Shown one piece after another: positions 52,130-62,635 of a stretch of 64,000 bases of DNA; position 1 is the stretch's first letter; every line of letters begins with the position of its first letter. Origin of the DNA: Geopseudomonas aromaticivorans (GTDB taxonomy: Bacteria > Pseudomonadota > Gammaproteobacteria > Pseudomonadales > Pseudomonadaceae). The notes under the pieces are model-generated. The model did not search any database. It saw nothing but the letters and a program-made list of their open reading frames with translations, and had not been told where the DNA came from. The DNA lies in assembly GCF_019097855.1 (NCBI RefSeq), contig NZ_JAHRGL010000001.1, positions 310,001-374,000 on the forward strand, read 5' to 3'. Both the position numbers and the translations under genes were made by a program.

Positions 52130-52290
52130 ATTCGCAGGACCTGCTGACACAGCGGTGCGGAATGCAAGTATAGACTCGCGCCTCTGCCGCAGGCAGAGTC
52201 GACGAAGGCATACTGCGCATACGAAAAAAGCCGGAAACCAACCCTTGCGAGTCAACTTCCAGCTTTTCGTTCTTCCGAAGAAGAAATAGA

Positions 52291-52365
52291 TGGTGGGGCG
52301 TGTGGGATTCGAACCTACGACCAATTGGTTAAAAGCCAACTGCTCTACCACTGAGCTAACGCCCC
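52291..52365 (-). tRNA. tRNA-Lys, anticodon TTT
   Basis: This 75-base tRNA has anticodon stem-loop TTGGC-TTTTAAC-like TTGG-CTTTTAA-CCAA, giving TTT, which reads AAA and AAG. The acceptor GGGGCGT pairs with ACGCCCC and CCA is encoded. In P. aeruginosa the corresponding tRNA-Lys beside queC is an integration site for PAPI-1-type elements; no element is present here. Confidence 0.95.
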
Positions 52366-52377
52366 GACGTGAGATGT

Positions 52378-52405
52378 ATATTACTGATTTCTAACGGAAA
52401 TACAA
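52378..52405 (-). promoter_or_regulatory. Sigma-70 promoter of tRNA-Lys
   Basis: On the minus strand TTGTAT (-35, 52400-52405) and TAATAT (-10, 52378-52383) are 16 bases apart. The DNA around is unusually AT-rich (52366-52430). Confidence 0.7.
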
Positions 52406-52423
52406 CACCCAAGGGAAATAATT

Positions 52424-53098
52424 TCAAAAATAGCGGGTCGGATCGACTATCCCGGCCGCACGGAAACCTTCCGCACGCAGGCGGCAGCTGTCGCAGCGTC
52501 CACAGGCGCGACCATCGGCATCGGCCTGATAGCAGGACACGGTCAAGCCATAATCCACGCCGCGCGCCAACCCAGCCTGGATGATCTGCGCCTTGGACAG
52601 GTACTGCAGCGGCGCACGAATACGGAAGCCCTCGCCCTCAACGCCGGCCTTGGTCGCCAGATTGGCCAGACGCTCGAAGGCGTCGATGAACTCCGACCGA
52701 CAGTCGGGATAGCCCGAATAGTCCACGGCATTCACGCCGATGAAGATGTCGCGCGCCTCCAGTACCTCGGCCCAGCCCAGCGCCAGGGACAGGAACAGCG
52801 TATTGCGCGCCGGCACGTAGGTCACCGGAATGCCCTCGGCCGGCTCTTCCGGCACGGCGATGGTGCTGTCGGTCAGCGCCGAGCCGCCAATGCCGTTGAG
52901 ATTGATGCCGACCACCTTGTGCTCGAGCGCTCCGAGCTGACGCGCCACCCGCTCGGCCGCCTGCAGCTCGGCGCGGTGGCGCTGGCCGTAGTCGAAGCTC
53001 ATGGTGTAACAGGCATAGCCTTCGGCGCGCGCCATGGCCAGCACGGTGGCGGAGTCGAGGCCGCCGGAAAGCAGGATTACCGCCCTCTTCTCGCTCAT
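52424..53098 (-). CDS. queC: 7-cyano-7-deazaguanine synthase QueC
   Basis: QueC turns 7-carboxy-7-deazaguanine into preQ0 with ATP and ammonia, for queuosine in tRNA. The 224-residue protein has the ATP pyrophosphatase loop [10 protein letters not shown] at 8-17 and the zinc-binding Cys set [10 protein letters not shown] near the C-terminus. The start is the ATG at 53098, 1 base from the queE stop, so queE and queC form an operon. Confidence 0.95.
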   Translation of the reverse strand: MSEKRAVILLSGGLDSATVLAMARAEGYACYTMSFDYGQRHRAELQAAERVARQLGALEHKVVGINLNGIGGSALTDSTIAVPEEPAEGIPVTYVPARNTLFLSLALGWAEVLEARDIFIGVNAVDYSGYPDCRSEFIDAFERLANLATKAGVEGEGFRIRAPLQYLSKAQIIQAGLARGVDYGLTVSCYQADADGRACGRCDSCRLRAEGFRAAGIVDPTRYF

Positions 53099-53099
53099 C

Positions 53100-53747
53100 T
53101 CAGTGCCCCGGCTCGTCGTTCCACAGATACTTGTGCAGCTGCAGCTGCAGGCGCACCGGCAGGTTGTCGGCGATGATCCAGCCGGCCAGGCTGCGCGCCT
53201 CCAGCTGATGATGGCTGGGCGACATCAGCACCTCGCCAGCGCGCTGCTCCAGGCGGTATTCGATGATTTTCGACACTGCCCAGTCGTAGTCCTCGCGCGA
53301 GCAGATGACGAACTTGACCTGGTCGTTGCGGGTCAGTTGCGCCATGTTCTCGTAGCGGTTGCGACCGACCTCGGCCGAGCCCGGCGTCTTCAGGTCGACC
53401 ACCCGACTGACGCGGGTGTCCACCGGAGCGATATCCAGGGCGCCGCTGGTTTCCAGCGACACCTCGTAGCCGGCATCGCACAGCGCCATGAGCAGCGGGA
53501 TGCAGTTCGGCTGCGCCAGCGGCTCGCCGCCGGTCACGCAGACGTAGCGCGGCTGGTAGCTGGCGACCCGCGCGAGGATCTGCTCCAGGGTCATGATCTC
53601 GCCGCCGCTGAAGGCGTAGGCGGTATCGCAGTACTGACAACGCAGGGGACAGCCGGTCAGGCGCACGAATACGGTCGGCAGGCCGACGGTACGTGCTTCC
53701 CCCTGCAGCGAATAGAAGATTTCGGTGATGCGCAGAGTCTGGTTCAT
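53100..53747 (-). CDS. queE: 7-carboxy-7-deazaguanine synthase QueE
   Basis: QueE is a radical SAM enzyme that makes 7-carboxy-7-deazaguanine from CPH4. The 215-residue protein has the cluster motif CPLRCQYC (C-x3-C-x2-C) in [15 protein letters not shown] near residue 33 and GGE after it, with [14 protein letters not shown] further on. It is upstream of queC by 1 base and follows cpoB of the tol-pal cluster by 120 bases. Confidence 0.95.
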   Translation of the reverse strand: MNQTLRITEIFYSLQGEARTVGLPTVFVRLTGCPLRCQYCDTAYAFSGGEIMTLEQILARVASYQPRYVCVTGGEPLAQPNCIPLLMALCDAGYEVSLETSGALDIAPVDTRVSRVVDLKTPGSAEVGRNRYENMAQLTRNDQVKFVICSREDYDWAVSKIIEYRLEQRAGEVLMSPSHHQLEARSLAGWIIADNLPVRLQLQLHKYLWNDEPGH

Positions 53748-53823
53748 AAGCCCCGGGCGTGATGGCGAAACAGGCCAACCGCCTCCGTTGCAGGATGTGG
53801 AAAAAGTGCGGCGATTTTAACGA

Positions 53824-53848
53824 AAAAACCCGCGCCGGGCGCGGGTTT
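53824..53848 (-). terminator. Terminator after cpoB
   Basis: AAACCCGCGCC and GGCGCGGGTTT form a strong stem. On the minus strand it is followed by TTTTTCGTT. It separates the tol-pal cluster from queE-queC. Confidence 0.9.
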
Positions 53849-53867
53849 CCTCAGAAGCGCTCGCTGT

Positions 53868-54662
53868 TCAGGGCAGACGGGCGAGATCCCGCTGGGCCAA
53901 CTGGGCAGCGGAGGTGCCCGGATACTGGGCGATCACCTGCTGCAGGATGCCCTTGGCCTTGGCGACATTGCCCAGACGCTGCTCGACATCGGCCAGCTTG
54001 TACAGCGAGTCGGCCACCTTCTGGTGGTCCGGGTAGCCCTGGCTGACGCGGGCGAACGACTGGCCGGCCCCCTGCAGATCGCCCTGGGCGAGCTTCACTT
54101 CACCCAGCCAGTACTGCGCGTTGCCGGCGTACTGACTGGTCGGATACTTGCGCAGAAATGCACTGAAGGCCTGGTCGGCCTTGGCAAAATCCTTCGCCTT
54201 GATCAGGTCGAAGGCGGCATCGTAGAACAGCTTTTCCTTGGCCGGATCACCCGGCGCGGCATTCGCCGCCGGAGCCTGACCGGCAGATGCCGGGTCAGCC
54301 GCCGCGGGAGCCAGAGGCGCCTGGGCCGCAGGAGTCGGAGCCTGGGCGGCACCGGACAGACGACTGTCCAGATCCTGGTAACGCTGCAGACTTTCCTGCT
54401 TGAGCTGCTTGATCTCGTACTGCTGCTCTTCCAACGTACCGCGCATGCGGGAGACCTCTTCCTGCAACTGCTGCAGCTGCAGGAAGAGTTCACCCTGTGC
54501 CGAGGCGGGCGCGGTAGCCGCGCCGCCGGCATAAGCAGCTCCCGTCGCCCCGTAGCCGGACGGCGGATAACCGTTGCTACCATCCATGACGGGCACTTGG
54601 GCCCAGGTCGTGAGCGGTACGGCCAGAGCCAGCAGGGTCAGGAGACGGGAGTGCTTGTGCAT
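53868..54662 (-). CDS. cpoB: Cell division coordinator CpoB (YbgF)
   Basis: CpoB is a periplasmic protein that links PBP1B activity with Tol-driven outer-membrane constriction. The 264-residue protein has a signal peptide (LLTLALAVPLTTWA), a coiled-coil trimer region (about 55-90; LQLQQLQEEVSRMRGTLEEQQYEIKQL), a Pro/Ala linker, and TPR repeats (about 140-264; LFYDAAFDLIKAKDFAKADQAF). It follows pal by 6 bases and is the last gene of the tol-pal operon. Confidence 0.95.
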   Translation of the reverse strand: MHKHSRLLTLLALAVPLTTWAQVPVMDGSNGYPPSGYGATGAAYAGGAATAPASAQGELFLQLQQLQEEVSRMRGTLEEQQYEIKQLKQESLQRYQDLDSRLSGAAQAPTPAAQAPLAPAAADPASAGQAPAANAAPGDPAKEKLFYDAAFDLIKAKDFAKADQAFSAFLRKYPTSQYAGNAQYWLGEVKLAQGDLQGAGQSFARVSQGYPDHQKVADSLYKLADVEQRLGNVAKAKGILQQVIAQYPGTSAAQLAQRDLARLP

Positions 54663-54668
54663 GGCGTA

Positions 54669-55169
54669 TTACTTCTTCAGTTCGACGCGACGGTTCTGCG
54701 CCCAGCTTTCTTCGCTGCTGCCGGCAACCAGTGCACGCTCTTCACCGTAGGACACCAGCTCCAGCTGAGCCGGGGACACGCCCTGCAGCACCAGGTAGCG
54801 CTGAACGGCCTTGGCACGACGCTCGCCCAGAGCCATGTTGTACTCGCGGGTACCGCGCTCGTCAGCGTGGCCTTCCAGGACTACGCGCTGGCCGCTGGCC
54901 TGCAGGTCCTTGGCGTGAACGTCCAGAGCGCGCATGGCTTCCGGCTTCAGGTCGGAGCTGTCGTACTCGAAGAAGAAGGTGGTGATGGCGCGCAGAGCGG
55001 CTTCTTCGCCACCCAGGCTGCCGTCGACGGCACCTGAGTTGGCACCGTAGCCAGCGTTCGGGTCAACTGCGCCTTCGCCAGCGGCATCGCCACCCTTGGA
55101 GGAGCAACCTACGGCAACGGCCATAGCCAGAGTCAGCGCAGCAAACTTGCCGAATTTCAGCATTTCCAT
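54669..55169 (-). CDS. pal: Peptidoglycan-associated lipoprotein Pal
   Basis: Pal anchors the outer membrane to peptidoglycan and is moved by TolQRA with TolB. The 166-residue protein has a lipoprotein signal with lipobox AVGCS (Cys at about 22) and an OmpA-like C-terminal domain (about 60-166) with the diaminopimelate-binding motif [16 protein letters not shown]. It follows tolB by 75 bases. Confidence 0.96.
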   Translation of the reverse strand: MEMLKFGKFAALTLAMAVAVGCSSKGGDAAGEGAVDPNAGYGANSGAVDGSLGGEEAALRAITTFFFEYDSSDLKPEAMRALDVHAKDLQASGQRVVLEGHADERGTREYNMALGERRAKAVQRYLVLQGVSPAQLELVSYGEERALVAGSSEESWAQNRRVELKK

Positions 55170-55244
55170 CTTTAAAAACCCCAGTGTGTATTCAAAACAA
55201 CGTGTTCAAAACAAGGTATTGAAACGAGCAGTTGGCAGCCGCCG

Positions 55245-56549
55245 TCAGTTCAAATAGGGAGACCAGGAAGGCTCACGGATTTCGCCTTGAGCCGCAGGTA
55301 TCGGGAGGCGTACACGTCCATTGACGGAGACGAGCATCAGCACTCCACGGCCCTGCTGACGGGTGGCGTAGATTAGCATGGTGCCGTTGGGCGCGACAGT
55401 GGGCGACTCGTCCAGACTGGTCTCTCCGGAGAGGATCCGCGGAGCGCCACCGCGCTGCAGATCCAGCGCCGCCACCTTGAACACGGTGAAGCCATCCTGG
55501 CGATGCACCATGACCAGGGTCCGCTCATCCGCCGACAACTTCGGGTTGGCATTGTAGTTGCCGACGAAGGTCACGCGCTCTGCACCGCCGCCGCCGACGC
55601 GGGTCTTGTAGATCTGCGGCTTGCCACCCCGATCCGAGGTGAAGTAGATGGTCTGGCCGTCCTTGCCCCAGAAGGGCTCGGTGTCGATGGACTGGTCGCT
55701 GGTCACGCGACGCACCTGGCGGCTGCCCATGTCCATCACGTAGATCTCCGGGTTGCCGTCGCGCGACAGCACGAAGGCCAGGCGGCTGCCGTCCGGCGAC
55801 CAGGCCGGAGCGCCGTTGAGGCCTTCGAAGTTGGTGATCTGCTCGCGGCGCCCGGTATCGATGTTCTGCACGAAAATGCGCGGACGCTGCTGCTCGAAGG
55901 ACACGTAGGCGATACGCCGACCGTCCGGCGCGAAGCTCGGCGACAGGATCGGCTCGCGCGACTGCAGCAGGGTCACCGCACGGGCACCGTCATAGTCGGA
56001 GCGCTGCAGGGTGTAGCGGGTATTGTTGGCGGCAAAGCGCTCGGCGGTGACAAACAGCAGCTTGGTGGAGAAGGCGCCCTTGATGCCGGTGAGCTTCTCG
56101 AACGACTGGTCGGCAATGAAGTGCGCCATGTCGCGCAGCTGGGCGGTGGTGCCGCCGACGCTGCCGGTCAGCATCTGCTGCTCGGTGGTGACGTTGAACA
56201 GCGCGTACTGGATCTGCACGCCGCCGCCGCTGGGCACCATGCTGCCCGTCAGCACGTACTGGGCGCCGAGGGCCTTCCAGTCGCGGTAGATGACCTCGCC
56301 GGCCTGACTGGGCAGGCTGATCATGTTCTGGCGCGGAATCGGCTCGAAGTAGCCGGAGTTGCGCAGGTCCTTGCCGATGATATCGGCCATGTCCTCGGGC
56401 AGCACGGCACCGCCCTGCGAGCCGAACGGCACCACGGCGATCGGGATGGCGCGATCGGTACCGCTGGAAATCACCAGCGGGTCGGCTGCCTTCGCCATGC
56501 CGGCGAGCAGCACCAGGCCCAGCAGGGCCATGCGCATCAGGGTGTTCAC
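55245..56549 (-). CDS. tolB: Tol-Pal system translocation protein TolB
   Basis: TolB is a periplasmic beta-propeller that binds Pal and TolA. The 434-residue protein has a signal peptide ([18 protein letters not shown]), an N-terminal alpha/beta domain (about 25-160) and a six-bladed propeller with repeated SPDGxxx[11 protein letters not shown] motifs. The start is the GTG at 56549, which overlaps the tolA stop (GTGA), giving the standard signal peptide. There is no better ATG. Confidence 0.95.
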   Translation of the reverse strand: MNTLMRMALLGLVLLAGMAKAADPLVISSGTDRAIPIAVVPFGSQGGAVLPEDMADIIGKDLRNSGYFEPIPRQNMISLPSQAGEVIYRDWKALGAQYVLTGSMVPSGGGVQIQYALFNVTTEQQMLTGSVGGTTAQLRDMAHFIADQSFEKLTGIKGAFSTKLLFVTAERFAANNTRYTLQRSDYDGARAVTLLQSREPILSPSFAPDGRRIAYVSFEQQRPRIFVQNIDTGRREQITNFEGLNGAPAWSPDGSRLAFVLSRDGNPEIYVMDMGSRQVRRVTSDQSIDTEPFWGKDGQTIYFTSDRGGKPQIYKTRVGGGGAERVTFVGNYNANPKLSADERTLVMVHRQDGFTVFKVAALDLQRGGAPRILSGETSLDESPTVAPNGTMLIYATRQQGRGVLMLVSVNGRVRLPIPAAQGEIREPSWSPYLN

Positions 56550-57613
56550 AGGCTCAAATCCTCCGGTTTGAATATCACGCGACGCTGACGATACATCTTG
56601 TCGAAGGTCGCTCGGTCCAACTGCTGCATTTCCGGGATGCGGCCGACATTGCGTACCGCCGCCACGGCCGAATTGTCGAAGGCCGGGTCGCCGCTGGCGC
56701 GGGAGACGCTGGCGTTGGTGATGGTGCCGTCGGGCAGCATCTGGATCAGCACTTCCACGCTCATGCCATTGCGCGCCGATGGCGGACGGCGCCACTGCTG
56801 ACTGACCAGGTTGATGATCAGGTCATCCAGACTGCCGGCCACCTGGTCGCCGACACTGTCGGCCAGCGCCTGCTGGTGCTGCACGTCATCGGACAGCAAT
56901 TCGGCCAGCGCCGCGGCCTTCTTGTCTTCCTGGGCCTTGCGTGCAGCCTGCTCGGCCGCTTTCTTCTTGGCAGCCTCCGCAGCGGCCTTTTTCTTGGCCT
57001 CCTCGGCGGCTTTCCTCTTCGCGTCTTCGGCAGCCTTTTTCTTGGCTTCCTCGGCCGACTTCTTCTTCGCCGCCTCTTCGGCCGCCTTCTGCTTGGCCGC
57101 CTCTTCAGCCTTTTTCTTGGCGTCCTCGGCTGCTTTCTTCTTGGCGATATCGGCCTGCTGCTTCTGCTCGGCAGCCTTCTTCTCGGCTTCCGCCTTGGAC
57201 TTGGCCGCCTCGGCTTCCTTCTGCTTCTGCGCCTCGGCCTTGGCCGCAGCTGCTGCCTTCTGCGCTTCGGCGGCCTGCTCGGCCTTCTTCTCCTCAGCCT
57301 TCTTCTGCTCCGCCGCCTTGGCCGCCGCGACCCGCTGCTGTTCGACCTTCTTCTGCTCCATCTGTTCAGTTTCGTACTGCGGCGCAGCCGTTTTCTTCGC
57401 CTCGCCTGCGATACGCTGGTTGGTCTGCACCGTGGCCTGACTCTGCGACTTGAGCTGGTACAGGGTAGCCTGGATGATTGGCCGCGATGGTGGCAGCTCC
57501 GGCGTCATGGCAAAGCTGACGAACAGCATGGCGAAGATCAGGGCGTGCAGAGCCACCGCCCAGATGGTGGGCCAGAAATAGCTTTCCGAGGAGGAGCGCT
57601 CGTGCTGCTGCAT
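56546..57613 (-). CDS. tolA: TolA, energy-transducing protein
   Basis: TolA spans the periplasm, joining TolQR in the inner membrane to TolB-Pal. The 355-residue protein has one membrane helix (about 15-35), a long Ala/Lys/Glu-rich helical domain (about 55-240, full of KKAAEE-like repeats) and a C-terminal globular domain (about 245-355). The stop overlaps tolB by 4 bases and the start shares a base with the tolR stop. Confidence 0.95.
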   Translation of the reverse strand: MQQHERSSSESYFWPTIWAVALHALIFAMLFVSFAMTPELPPSRPIIQATLYQLKSQSQATVQTNQRIAGEAKKTAAPQYETEQMEQKKVEQQRVAAAKAAEQKKAEEKKAEQAAEAQKAAAAAKAEAQKQKEAEAAKSKAEAEKKAAEQKQQADIAKKKAAEDAKKKAEEAAKQKAAEEAAKKKSAEEAKKKAAEDAKRKAAEEAKKKAAAEAAKKKAAEQAARKAQEDKKAAALAELLSDDVQHQQALADSVGDQVAGSLDDLIINLVSQQWRRPPSARNGMSVEVLIQMLPDGTITNASVSRASGDPAFDNSAVAAVRNVGRIPEMQQLDRATFDKMYRQRRVIFKPEDLSL

Positions 57614-58065
57614 CAGGGCGCCTCGGTAATCAGCCCGACGTTGCCGACACCGGCCTGCTGCAGGCCGCCCATGGCCGCCATGACCGCACCGTAGTCCACC
57701 GCCTTGTCGCCGCGCACGAACACCTGCACCTGCTTACCCTGGCTACGGGTCTGGTTCATGATCGCAGTGACCGCACGGACCATTTCATCGAGGGTCAGCG
57801 CCTTGTCCTGGACGGTATCGACATCGACCTCGCTACCCATGTTCCAGTAGTAGGTCTTGTCGGCCTTGATCGAGATGGTCAGCACCTGGGCGTTGTTATC
57901 CTGCGGCAATGCCTCGCTGCTCACCTTGGGCAGGTCGACCTTGACCCCCTGATTGAGCATCGGCGCCGTCACCATGAAAATCACCAGCAGCACCAGCATC
58001 ACGTCGATGTAGGGCACGACGTTCATCTCGGCGACCGGCTTGCGTCTGTTGCGAATTCTGGCCAT
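57613..58065 (-). CDS. tolR: TolR, inner-membrane subunit
   Basis: TolR, with TolQ, uses the proton gradient to drive TolA. The 150-residue protein has the N-terminal basic part, one membrane helix with the essential Asp (VVPYIDVMLVLLVIF, near residue 21) and the periplasmic domain. The start at 58065 follows weak Shine-Dalgarno DNA. It is 130 bases from tolQ, a gap unusual for genes whose products must be made in fixed ratio. Confidence 0.95.
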   Translation of the reverse strand: MARIRNRRKPVAEMNVVPYIDVMLVLLVIFMVTAPMLNQGVKVDLPKVSSEALPQDNNAQVLTISIKADKTYYWNMGSEVDVDTVQDKALTLDEMVRAVTAIMNQTRSQGKQVQVFVRGDKAVDYGAVMAAMGGLQQAGVGNVGLITEAP

Positions 58066-58195
58066 GACTTAATAGAACCTATCCAAGAGACCCTTGCCCG
58101 GCAGCTGCCCCCCTCGCCCTGCCGCGCACCGCGCAGGCAGCACGGCGACTACCGCGCAGACGGGGAGCACGGGAACGGATACGCCGGGGAGCGCA

Positions 58196-58891
58196 TCACT
58201 CATCGCTGGTGTGGACCTTGCGATGCAGGATGGCCTGGAATTCATCGGCGAAGGTGTAGTAGCGGTTGATCAGCATCTCGCCACGGGAGGAGAAGCGGTT
58301 GTAGGCAATCACCGCCGGAATCGCGGCAAACAGGCCGATCGCGGTGGCGATCAGTGCCTCGGCGATGCCCGGGGCCACGGTGGCGAGGGTCGCCTGCTGC
58401 ACCTGAGCCAGGCCACGGAAGGAGTTCATGATGCCCCACACGGTACCGAACAGGCCGACGTAGGGGCTGGTGGAACCGACCGTGGCGAGGAACGGCAGGC
58501 TCTGCTCGAGCTTCTCTTCCTCGCGGGAGATGGCCACGCGCATGGCACGGTTGACGCCGTCCATCACCGCACCCGGATCGACGCCCGGCTGCTGGCGCAG
58601 GCGGGAGAACTCCTTGAAACCGGCGCGGAAGATCTGCTCGACGCCGGAGTCGGGGTCGGGGTTGCTGCCGGCCTGGCGGTACAGCTTCGACAGGTCGATA
58701 CCCGACCAGAACCGCTCCTCGAAACCGTCCAGCCCCTTCTTGGCCGCACGCAGCAGGCTGCTGCGCTGGAAGATCATGATCCAGGAAGTGACCGAGGCGG
58801 CGACCAGCAGCAGCATCACCAGTTGCACCACAAAACTGGCATTGCTGATCAGGCTCCACATCGACATATGGTCAACGGCGTTGGCTTCCAC
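58196..58891 (-). CDS. tolQ: TolQ, inner-membrane subunit
   Basis: TolQ forms the proton-conducting channel with TolR. The 231-residue protein has three membrane helices (about 18-40, 130-155 and 165-190) and the family pattern GLFGTVWGIMNSF and ATAIGLFAAIPAVIAYN. Its start is 2 bases after the ybgC stop. Confidence 0.96.
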   Translation of the reverse strand: MEANAVDHMSMWSLISNASFVVQLVMLLLVAASVTSWIMIFQRSSLLRAAKKGLDGFEERFWSGIDLSKLYRQAGSNPDPDSGVEQIFRAGFKEFSRLRQQPGVDPGAVMDGVNRAMRVAISREEEKLEQSLPFLATVGSTSPYVGLFGTVWGIMNSFRGLAQVQQATLATVAPGIAEALIATAIGLFAAIPAVIAYNRFSSRGEMLINRYYTFADEFQAILHRKVHTSDE

Positions 58892-58893
58892 GC

Positions 58894-59337
58894 TTACTCT
58901 CCTGCAGGGATTGGACCCGCGCCGCTGAAGGCTGCTCGCAGCGCTTCGGGAATGGCCCGGGGTTTGAAACTGTCGGCGCGCACACAGGCCACCGTGACAT
59001 GTCCTTCACAGAGCAGCGCATCATCGCCTGCCCGCCGTACCTGCTGGTGAAAACGCAGGCTGGCACGATTGAGCTCCACTACCTCGGCACTGACCAGCAT
59101 TTCATCATCCAGCCGGGCCGGCGCCCGGTAGCGCGCCTCGACCGAATGCACGACGAACAGCAGGTTCTCCCCCGCCAGTTGCGACTGGACGAACCCCAGC
59201 GCACGCAACCGCTCGGTGCGAGCCCGCTCCATGAACTTGAGATAGTTGACGTAATAGACGACGCCACCGGCATCGGTGTCCTCATAGTAGACCCGACAGC
59301 GATGGGTGAACGACTGACCCGTGTTTTGCGCGCGCAT
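58894..59337 (-). CDS. ybgC: Tol-Pal system-associated acyl-CoA thioesterase YbgC
   Basis: YbgC is a cytoplasmic hotdog-fold thioesterase. The 147-residue protein has the active-site Asp in [21 protein letters not shown] near residue 22 and [14 protein letters not shown]. It is the first gene of the tol cluster and is 2 bases before tolQ. Its link to Tol is by position; acyl-CoA substrates are likely. Confidence 0.95.
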   Translation of the reverse strand: MRAQNTGQSFTHRCRVYYEDTDAGGVVYYVNYLKFMERARTERLRALGFVQSQLAGENLLFVVHSVEARYRAPARLDDEMLVSAEVVELNRASLRFHQQVRRAGDDALLCEGHVTVACVRADSFKPRAIPEALRAAFSGAGPIPAGE

Positions 59338-59377
59338 ACTCTAGTACCGGCTCCCCAGCTTGCCAACCATTTTTCCG

Positions 59378-60427
<1,050 letters not shown>

Positions 60428-60445
60428 CGGGACTTATCCACGGGT

Positions 60446-61048
60446 TCAGGCCATGCCCTTGAGGGCACGACGGATCAATTCTTCGCTGGACAGACTGTCA
60501 TCGTCCACCAGGGCGACGGCGCGACTGGCTTCCGCCGGCTTGAAGCCGAGCGCCACCAGGGCGCTGACCGCATCGGCCTCGGCGCTGGAAACACTGGCCG
60601 CGCGTACCGGCTCCACCACCAGCGGCGCACCCGGCATGGATTCCCAGACCTGAAAGCGGTCCTTGAGTTCCACCAGCAGGCGCTCGGCGGTTTTCTTGCC
60701 GACGCCCGGCACCCGGGTCAGGGCCTTGGTGTCGCCGGTCTGCACGCAGCGTACCAGCTCGTCCACCTCCAGTCCGGACATCAGCGCCAGGGCGAGCTTG
60801 GGGCCGACGCCGTTGAGGCGGATCAGCTCGCGGAACAGCTCGCGCTCGCGCTTCTCGGCAAAGCCGTAGAGCAGATGGGCATCCTCGCGCACCACCAGAT
60901 GGGTGTGCAGGGTCACCGGCTCGCCCACGCCGGGCAGGCGGTACAGGGTGGTCATCGGCACCTCCAGCTCGTAGCCGACCCCGCCGACCTCGACCAGCAG
61001 GTGCGGCGGCTGCTTTTCCGCCAGGGTTCCGCGCAAACGTCCGATCAC
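60446..61048 (-). CDS. ruvA: Holliday junction branch migration complex subunit RuvA
   Basis: RuvA binds the four-way junction and loads RuvB. The 200-residue protein has the N-terminal OB-fold ([14 protein letters not shown]), the helix-hairpin-helix domain with [10 protein letters not shown] and [13 protein letters not shown], and the C-terminal domain III that contacts RuvB ([16 protein letters not shown]). It follows ruvC by 15 bases. Confidence 0.97.
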   Translation of the reverse strand: MIGRLRGTLAEKQPPHLLVEVGGVGYELEVPMTTLYRLPGVGEPVTLHTHLVVREDAHLLYGFAEKRERELFRELIRLNGVGPKLALALMSGLEVDELVRCVQTGDTKALTRVPGVGKKTAERLLVELKDRFQVWESMPGAPLVVEPVRAASVSSAEADAVSALVALGFKPAEASRAVALVDDDSLSSEELIRRALKGMA

Positions 61049-61063
61049 GATCCGATTTCCTTG

Positions 61064-61588
61064 TTACAAGCGCAGCCGTCCGCTGCGCCGACGCGCGCTG
61101 GACAGGCCATGGGGGAGCAGACTCTGCCGGTGATGGGCATGGCAGAGGGCGATGGCCAGGGCGTCGGAAGCATCGATCTGCGGCTTCTGCACCAGCTTGA
61201 GCAGATGCATGACCATCAGCTGCACCTGCTGCTTGTCCGCCGCACCGGTGCCGACGATGGCCTGTTTGACCTGGGTGGCGGTGTACTCGGCCACGCTCAG
61301 CCCCTCCTCCACCGCCGCGACTATCGCCGCGCCGCGCGCCTGACCGAGCTTGAGCGCCGAGTCGGCATTGCGCGACATGAACACCTGCTCGATGCCCAGC
61401 ATCACCGGCCCGTGCAGGCGAATCACCTCGCGCACGCCGCGATAGACCTTCTGCAGCCGTTCGGGCAGCGCTCCGTCGCCGGTGCGGATGCAGCCGGAGG
61501 CGACATACTCGCAGCCGCGCCCGGTGTCGCGCACCACGCCGTAGCCGGTGATGCGCGAGCCGGGGTCGATACCGAGGATCAGAGTCAT
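61064..61588 (-). CDS. ruvC: Crossover junction endodeoxyribonuclease RuvC
   Basis: RuvC cuts Holliday junctions. The 174-residue protein has the catalytic Asp in [13 protein letters not shown] (Asp7), Glu in LGIEQVFMS (about 66) and the C-terminal Asp pair in [14 protein letters not shown] (about 140). It is the first gene of the ruvCAB operon and lies downstream of a terminator after yebC, so it has its own promoter. Confidence 0.97.
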   Translation of the reverse strand: MTLILGIDPGSRITGYGVVRDTGRGCEYVASGCIRTGDGALPERLQKVYRGVREVIRLHGPVMLGIEQVFMSRNADSALKLGQARGAAIVAAVEEGLSVAEYTATQVKQAIVGTGAADKQQVQLMVMHLLKLVQKPQIDASDALAIALCHAHHRQSLLPHGLSSARRRSGRLRL

Positions 61589-61728
61589 GCAGGGTCATCC
61601 AGCCGAGTCGAGCAGTGGCCAACTTCAACCGATAGCCACTGTCTATTTATCCAGCCGCGAGTATAGGCCGACCACCCCACGCCGTCATCTCCGGCAAGCC
61701 GGCCCATGACGTCCCTCCCAAAAACAAA

Positions 61729-61774
61729 GCCGGAAGGCACAGGCGACGGCGCTCCGTCATCCATCCCTTCCGGC
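61729..61774 (-). terminator. Terminator after yebC
   Basis: GCCGGAAGG (61729-61737) and CCTTCCGGC (61766-61774) pair, with an inner GACGG/CCGTC hairpin. On the minus strand it is followed by TTTGTTTTTGGG. Confidence 0.82.
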
Positions 61775-61798
61775 TCAGGCATCCCGACCCGCCGGATA

Positions 61799-62545
61799 TC
61801 AGCCGAGCTGTTCCATGATCTCGTCGGGAATCTCGGCGTTGTGGTAGACGTTCTGCACGTCGTCGAGGTCTTCCAGCATGTCGATCAGCTTGAGCACCTT
61901 CTGCGCGGTTTCCAGATCGGCGACCGGCGCACTGATCGACGGGATCATGGCGATCTCCGCCTCGTCGCCCTTGAAGCCGGCGGCGTTGAGCGCCTCGTTG
62001 ACCGCGTGGAAGTCGGCGAAGCTGGTGAACACATCCACCGAGCCGTCGTCGTTGCTAACGATGTCGTCGGCGCCGGCTTCCAGAGCGGCCTCCATCAAGG
62101 CCTCCTCGTTGACGCCCGGAGCGAAGCTGATCTGGCCCTTGCGATCGAACATGTAGGCCACCGAACCGTCGGTACCCAGGTTGCCGCCGCATTTGCTGAA
62201 GGCATGGCGCACTTCGGCCGCGGTGCGGTTGCGGTTGTCGGTCATCGCCTCGATGATGATCGCCACGCCACTCGGCGCGTAGCCTTCGTAGCTCAGCTCG
62301 GCCATGTTGTCGGCTTCGTTGGTGCCGGCACCGCGGGCGATGGCGCGGTCGATCACGTCGCGCGACATGTTGGCGGTCAGCGCCTTGTCCACCGCCAGGC
62401 GCAGGCGCGGATTGTCAGCCGGACTCGCCCCGCCCTTGGCGGCGACGGTCAGCTCGCGAATCAGCTTGGTGAAGATCTTGCCGCGCTTGGCGTCCTGGCG
62501 TCCCTTGCGGTGCTTGATGTTGGCCCATTTGGAATGACCAGCCAT
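61799..62545 (-). CDS. yebC: YebC/PmpR family transcriptional regulator
   Basis: This protein is of the widespread YebC family. The P. aeruginosa homologue PmpR represses the PQS quorum-sensing regulator gene; YebC proteins have also been linked to translation of proline-rich stretches. The 248-residue protein starts [25 protein letters not shown] and has three domains ([22 protein letters not shown] in the second). It lies between aspS and ruvC, the usual place. Confidence 0.95.
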   Translation of the reverse strand: MAGHSKWANIKHRKGRQDAKRGKIFTKLIRELTVAAKGGASPADNPRLRLAVDKALTANMSRDVIDRAIARGAGTNEADNMAELSYEGYAPSGVAIIIEAMTDNRNRTAAEVRHAFSKCGGNLGTDGSVAYMFDRKGQISFAPGVNEEALMEAALEAGADDIVSNDDGSVDVFTSFADFHAVNEALNAAGFKGDEAEIAMIPSISAPVADLETAQKVLKLIDMLEDLDDVQNVYHNAEIPDEIMEQLG

Positions 62546-62600
62546 GACTCTCTCCGTCGTATTTCTGGTGGATCTTGTACTTTTACCGCCCCCGAACTGA

Positions 62601-62625
62601 AGGAGCCTGGCGTAACCAGGCTCCT
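62601..62625 (-). terminator. Hairpin between aspS and yebC
   Basis: AGGAGCCTGG and CCAGGCTCCT form a perfect 10-bp stem around CGTAA. No T tract follows directly on the minus strand, so it may be a partial terminator or an mRNA-stabilising hairpin that lets some transcripts read on into yebC. Confidence 0.6.
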
Positions 62626-62635
62626 GTCGGTCGGC

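Noticed and set aside
56880-57440. A repetitive stretch that looks like a tandem repeat
   Set aside because: It is the Ala/Lys/Glu-rich helical domain of TolA, where repeated codons give the pattern; not a mobile or regulatory repeat.
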